This document shows, in pieces, positions 23,198 through 26,707 of a DNA stretch of 26,707 nucleotides. Origin of the DNA: Sulfopaludibacter sp035606355 (lineage in GTDB: Bacteria > Acidobacteriota > Terriglobia > Bryobacterales > Bryobacteraceae); assembly GCA_035606355.1 (NCBI GenBank), contig DATNFO010000053.1, forward strand, positions 1 through 26,707, given 5' to 3'. Each line of letters begins with the position of its first letter. Positions within the stretch are counted from its first letter, which is position 1. Below the pieces are notes generated by a model. The model searched no databases, was not told the origin of the DNA, and was given only the letters and a program-made list of their open reading frames with translations. The translations under genes and the position numbers were made by a program.

Positions 23198-25792
23198 TGC
23201 CGCGCGGCGGGCGGGAATAAAACAGGCAATTAGTGTAGCGACGCAGAGAAGAATGGCTACTATAACGAAGGTCAGCCAATCCGCAGTCCCCACGCCATAG
23301 AGCATGCCACGTAAATAGCGGGTAAGCGCAAATGAGATCAACAGACCGAGGACGAGCCCCAGACCCGCAAAGTGCAAGCCTCGTCCCAAGACCTGGCGAA
23401 AGATGTCCCGCTTGCCTGCACCGAGCGCCATGCGAATGCCGATTTCATGGGTGCGTTGCCTGGTGGCATAGGCAACCACACCATAAACTCCGATGGCAGC
23501 GAGGATTAGAGCCAACAGCCCGAATGAACCTGCGAAGGCTGCTGCGATGCGCTCAAAGAGATTTCCCATCCGCATGCTCGCGGCGAGCGTGGTCTCGTTG
23601 AAGAGCGGCAAATCAGAATTGAGTCCATGAACAGTTCGTTCTACAGCAGAAGCATAGGCCATAGGATCACCAGCTACACGCACGTATACAATCTGGTCGG
23701 TCCTGTAACTCTGCAACATCGGAATCAGCACCAGCGGCGCAGTATTGTAAACCAGGCGCCGGTACTTCCCGTTGGCCGCCACACCAACCACTGTGGTCCA
23801 TTGTCTGGCAACCTGCAGGCGCTTGCCGATCGGGTCCTGTCCCGGCCAATAGCGGTCGGCCAATGCCTGGTTGATAATCGAGACCGGCGGCGCGCCGAGA
23901 TTGTCCCTGCCGGTAAACTCCCGTCCCGCCAGCAAGGCTGTTCGTACGGTCCGCAGGTACTCCGGACCCACCACACCCCTGTCGACCTCCATGGACTCGT
24001 TCTTTCCGGGCACATACCCTTCAGGCTGGATGAAATCCGTATGAATGGTGTAACTCAGCGGCGAGAAATCTCCCAGCGTGACCGACTGAACGCCGGGCAG
24101 CGATTTCAGGCGCGCGAGCATTTGTTTGTCAAACTCAATGCCTTGCGCTCTGGAATAGCCCTCGGGTTTCAGATCAAAGCCGGCAAGAAACACGTGGTTG
24201 GGATCGAACCCCGGATTGGATTCCTGTGCTCTCTGCAGGCTGCGGCCTAACAGTCCGGCACAAACCAGTAGCAGCATCGACAGCGCAATCTGTCCGACGA
24301 CCAGTCCTCCCGCCAGCCGCGACTTGTGGATTCCTCCGGAGTTATTGAGTGCTTCATCCTTTAGGGCAGACCCTGGAGCGAGGGCGAGGCGGGAAGCTCG
24401 AAGCGCCGGCAAAACGCCGGACACCGACGCTGTGAGAAGCGAAATCATAATGGCCGCCACCAGCACCGTTTGGTCGATGCGCCCATCGAGCGTCAAAGGG
24501 AGCGTCGTGGGCGGCAGAAACGCAGACAATCCGTGTGCCGTCCATCTGGTGAACAACAGCGCGAGAGCGGCTCCTGCCACGGCGATCAAGGCATTCTCCA
24601 CCATCAACTGAAGCACGAGCCTCCAGCGGCTTGCACCTATCGAGAGGCGAATGGCAAATTCGCGCCGGCGCGCCACCGAGCGCACCAACAGAAGATTCGC
24701 CAGGTTCGCGCAGGCCAGCAGTAAGAGCACCAAAGCCAGCGCGAGAAGAATGGGCAGCGTTCCAGAAAGATAGACATTCACACCAAAGGGCGACCGCCAC
24801 AGCGGATCGGAAGAGATCGTGTTTGGTCCCCTGTGCGCGTCCGGAAACCGCTCCGCGAGGCGTTGCATCAGGATATTCAGCTCGTTTTCAGCCCGGCGAT
24901 GATCGACTCCGGGCCGGAGTTTGCCGAGCACGTTGAGCCAAAGGGCGTCGCGATACTTGATTCGCTCGGAGCCCGAAACCTGCGGATCCATGCCCAGCGG
25001 TATCCATAGATCGGACCGTATGCCGCTTTTGCAGCCTTGGAAGCCCTGTGGGGCGACACCCACAATGGTGTACGGATGCAGATTGATATGAACGGTCTTC
25101 CCAATGATGGAAGGATCCGCGCCAAAATGGTTCTGCCATAAGCCGTAACCGAGCACCACTTCCGCCGTACCCAGCCGCTCATTCGGCGCAGTCGATGCAA
25201 GCGAGCGGCCGAGGATCGGGCGCACACCGAGTACCTCAAAGTAATTTGACGACGCTAGTGCCCCATAAATGCGCTCCGGCTCGCCCGATTCCGTGATCGC
25301 CATGTAGTCGTCGTGATAAGCGAGCAATCCGGCGAGGGTCCGCGTGCTATCGCGAAGATCCGCGAAGTCCATGTACGAAAATGGAGGCGTTGGATGCTCG
25401 CTTCTTTCGCCCCGCATGATGGTGATCATGTCGCTTGTGTGCGCAATTCCGGGAATGGGATCGAGTAGAGTCGAGTTGATCCAACTGAAAACCGTGCTGT
25501 TGGCAGCAATGCCGAGCGCAAGGGTGACGATTGCAACGCAGGTAAAGCTCGGAGTTCTTATCAGTTGACGAATCGCGAATTTAATATCGTGGAGCAGATT
25601 GTCCAGCCATGCGATACGGTTCCTGAGATAGAAGCGTTCTTGTGCTGCCTGCGCGCCGCCGAACTCGACTCTTGCCCTGCGATGCGCCTCTTCTTCGCTC
25701 AAGCCTTCGCTCTGTAACTCATCGGCTTCGAGCTCGAAATGCGATTTGATCTCCTCGGCAAAATCGTCCGCGCTTCTTCTGCGTCTGAACAT
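23162..25792 (-). CDS. ADOP-family ABC transporter permease (MacB/FtsX type)
   Basis: This 876-aa protein starts at the ATG at 25792, 7 nt after AGGAGG; the longer frame overlaps padR and is ignored. It opens with the family-typical cytoplasmic segment (SADDFAEEIKSHFELEADEL, then RRARVEFGG). The first membrane segment is near residue 75 (TLALGIAANSTVFSWIN). A MacB periplasmic core follows, then FtsX membrane bundles at about 360-480 and 740-870, ending NPIQALRTE. A second MacB core lies between them. Such orphan permeases lack a dedicated ATPase next door and are expanded in Acidobacteria; substrates are unknown. The gene sits 2 nt after padR, so PadR probably controls it. Confidence 0.92.
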   Translation of the reverse strand: MFRRRRSADDFAEEIKSHFELEADELQSEGLSEEEAHRRARVEFGGAQAAQERFYLRNRIAWLDNLLHDIKFAIRQLIRTPSFTCVAIVTLALGIAANSTVFSWINSTLLDPIPGIAHTSDMITIMRGERSEHPTPPFSYMDFADLRDSTRTLAGLLAYHDDYMAITESGEPERIYGALASSNYFEVLGVRPILGRSLASTAPNERLGTAEVVLGYGLWQNHFGADPSIIGKTVHINLHPYTIVGVAPQGFQGCKSGIRSDLWIPLGMDPQVSGSERIKYRDALWLNVLGKLRPGVDHRRAENELNILMQRLAERFPDAHRGPNTISSDPLWRSPFGVNVYLSGTLPILLALALVLLLLACANLANLLLVRSVARRREFAIRLSIGASRWRLVLQLMVENALIAVAGAALALLFTRWTAHGLSAFLPPTTLPLTLDGRIDQTVLVAAIMISLLTASVSGVLPALRASRLALAPGSALKDEALNNSGGIHKSRLAGGLVVGQIALSMLLLVCAGLLGRSLQRAQESNPGFDPNHVFLAGFDLKPEGYSRAQGIEFDKQMLARLKSLPGVQSVTLGDFSPLSYTIHTDFIQPEGYVPGKNESMEVDRGVVGPEYLRTVRTALLAGREFTGRDNLGAPPVSIINQALADRYWPGQDPIGKRLQVARQWTTVVGVAANGKYRRLVYNTAPLVLIPMLQSYRTDQIVYVRVAGDPMAYASAVERTVHGLNSDLPLFNETTLAASMRMGNLFERIAAAFAGSFGLLALILAAIGVYGVVAYATRQRTHEIGIRMALGAGKRDIFRQVLGRGLHFAGLGLVLGLLISFALTRYLRGMLYGVGTADWLTFVIVAILLCVATLIACFIPARRAASINPIQALRTE

Positions 25793-25794
25793 GA

Positions 25795-26154
25795 CTAGAC
25801 CTCCTCGCTGCGCGGTGGACCATCCAGAATCAACCCCATCGCTCTCGTCAGCCGCTGCCATTCGCTGGTCTTTTCCAGGAGCTGCCGGCGTCCCTTAGCA
25901 GTCAGCGAGTAGTAGCGGGCCTTGCGGTTATTCTCGCTAACGTCCCACTTGGCGCTGATCCACTTCTTGTCTTCAAGGCGCTGGAGAGCAAGATAGAGCG
26001 AACCATGATCGACGAAAAAGACCTCTTCCGACTGACGTTGTATGGAGCGCGCTATGCCTTGCCCGTGACACGAGCCGAGCACGAGGGTTTTGAGAATGAG
26101 CAAGTCGAGCGTGCCCTGCAAGAGGGCTATGCGATCGGTGTCTTGGGGAGGCAT
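25795..26154 (-). CDS. PadR-family transcriptional regulator
   Basis: The protein has 119 aa from the ATG at 26154 (MPPQDTDRIALLQGTLDLLI), the usual N-terminus of PadR proteins that accompany acidobacterial permeases; the in-frame ATG at 26172 would add MPCLGR and has no better SD. The winged-helix domain is seen in GSLYLALQRLEDKKWISAKW and ARYYSLTAKGRRQL. PadR proteins repress their own operon and neighbouring transporters until a ligand binds. Its last codons contain the AGGAGG of the permease gene, and the two are 2 nt apart, so the pair is one operon. Its start lies in a 13-bp inverted repeat. Confidence 0.9.
   Translation of the reverse strand: MPPQDTDRIALLQGTLDLLILKTLVLGSCHGQGIARSIQRQSEEVFFVDHGSLYLALQRLEDKKWISAKWDVSENNRKARYYSLTAKGRRQLLEKTSEWQRLTRAMGLILDGPPRSEEV
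25800..25805 (-). promoter_or_regulatory. RBS of the permease gene inside padR
   Basis: AGGAGG on the minus strand is a full SD match, 7 nt before the permease ATG at 25792 and within the last padR codons. It settles the permease start and supports coupled translation. Confidence 0.8.
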
Positions 26155-26188
26155 CCGACCCAAGCATGGCATTGGCTTGGGTCGGATG
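26152..26188. promoter_or_regulatory. Perfect 13-bp inverted repeat over the padR start
   Basis: CATCCGACCCAAG (26152-26164) and CTTGGGTCGGATG (26176-26188) are perfect complements around an 11-nt loop. The padR ATG at 26154 is the outermost triplet of one arm. As RNA the start codon would be held in the stem; as DNA it could be a dyad operator for PadR. Confidence 0.6.
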
Positions 26189-26618
26189 TCAACAGGAATG
26201 GGGAGGGCTCAGTGAAAAGGCGAGCTTTCGCGGCGGGTAAATTAGAGGCAGGCCAACGGATCATCTCGTGCTCGCACCGATCCTCCACGGCCATCCCTAC
26301 TGTGGATGCGATCTTCCCGCGCTGAATCTCGCTTCGGTCTTCTGATGAGTTTACTCTGGGGCGCTCGCTGCGCGGCTTGGCTCACTGCCCCCACCAGTCA
26401 AGGGCCGGCACCGCTATCCAAGCGAGCGCTTCGACGCCAAACACCCCAACATCCCGGGGAGGGGGGCAGCGAGTAATCGCTGTTTCTACCGCGACTCGGC
26501 ACGTGGCAGTCGCGCTCCGCGCGACCCGACAGGAAAGATTCGTGTGGGCACGTGGTGTACTTCACGCGATTGCCGGCCTTTGCTGTACCAGTCGGTCGAT
26601 CGGTGGAAGCGGTGCTGG
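26189..26618. other. Intergenic stretch upstream of padR
   Basis: No gene is recognised in about 430 nt. It must contain the padR promoter on the minus strand, but I saw no consensus boxes. A degraded double hairpin is at 26509-26548. Plus-strand openness before 26325 is the shadow of padR. Confidence 0.5.
26509..26548 (-). repeat. Degraded double-hairpin repeat, CCGACAGGAA type
   Basis: GTCGCGC-TCC-GCGCGAC (26509-26525) is intact, followed by CCGACAGGAA (26526-26535) and an arm (26539-26548) with two mismatches to TTCCTGTCGG. The orientation is the same as the copy at 23114-23153. Confidence 0.75.
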
Positions 26619-26707
26619 CTACTTGGTATTTCCTAAAAGGACGACCTCGGGAAAGCTGGCGGACGGGCCTAAGGCGACCGCAGTCTTCATACCTTTTAGG
26701 TGTTGGT
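26619..26707 (-). CDS. Possible 3' end of a gene cut by the window edge
   Basis: A minus-strand frame is open from the window end to a TAG at 26619-26621 and reads about 28 residues including MKTAVALGPSASFPEVVLLG. The composition is protein-like but I recognise no family. It may be chance. Confidence 0.25.
   Translation of the reverse strand, partial: QHLKGMKTAVALGPSASFPEVVLLGNTK

Noticed and set aside
26632..26700. CCTAAAAGG and CCTTTTAGG inverted pair near the window end
   Set aside because: Arms are only 9 bp, about 50 nt apart, with no other support; probably chance.

Overview
The window looks like a chromosome segment of an acidobacterium of the Solibacter/Bryobacter type (Bryobacterales). 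Several lineage-typical families occur together: a TIGR03435 protein, an 'acidobacterial duplicated orphan permease' (ADOP, MacB/FtsX type) paired with a PadR regulator, a TIGR03437-type C-terminal domain on a secreted metalloprotease, a DUF1080 protein, a PEP-CTERM protein and large secreted Ig-like proteins. The DNA is GC-rich. It is a chromosomal patchwork of small operons separated by palindromic repeats, not an obvious phage or plasmid. This assignment rests on family content only.

Layout: (1) 1-5,100: a large secreted Ig/lamin-tail protein and a PEP-CTERM protein, bracketed by copies of a roughly 205-bp palindromic, MITE-like repeat. (2) 5,127-7,594, minus strand: a DUF1080 protein, then a TPR protein translationally coupled to a small cupin protein. 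(3) 7,595-8,263: an intergenic region packed with double-hairpin repeats. (4) 8,264-9,357: an ECF-like sigma factor coupled to a membrane partner. (5) 9,358-11,758: an island centred on a DcdV/AvcD-type deaminase (P-loop domain plus zinc deaminase domain, a known anti-phage nucleotide-depletion family). It has its own strong promoter, a TTG start, a coupled 63-aa downstream ORF and a roughly 580-bp upstream stretch without a convincing gene. (6) 11,944-15,044, minus strand: a matrixin-like secreted zinc protease coupled to a small secreted partner. (7) 15,171-17,072, minus strand: an Nramp metal transporter fused to a universal stress protein domain. (8) 17,107-18,259: a TIGR03435-like remnant and a divergent hypothetical gene. 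(9) 18,237-22,201: a hybrid histidine kinase, divergent from a Sel1-repeat/PPP-phosphatase fusion. (10) 22,265-26,154: a TIGR03435 protein convergent with the padR-ADOP pair.

The most promising candidate for an undescribed system is the dcdV-type gene with its TAATG-coupled small ORF. Known AvcID/DcdV systems restrain the deaminase with a small RNA. Here there is a candidate small protein partner, and possibly an RNA in the upstream stretch.

A second theme is repeats. At least five double-hairpin elements share one architecture (a 8-11-bp stem followed by a 7-8-bp stem), with base-pair-preserving differences between copies. Two of them sit at gene 3' ends and supply the C-terminal tails of the encoded proteins.
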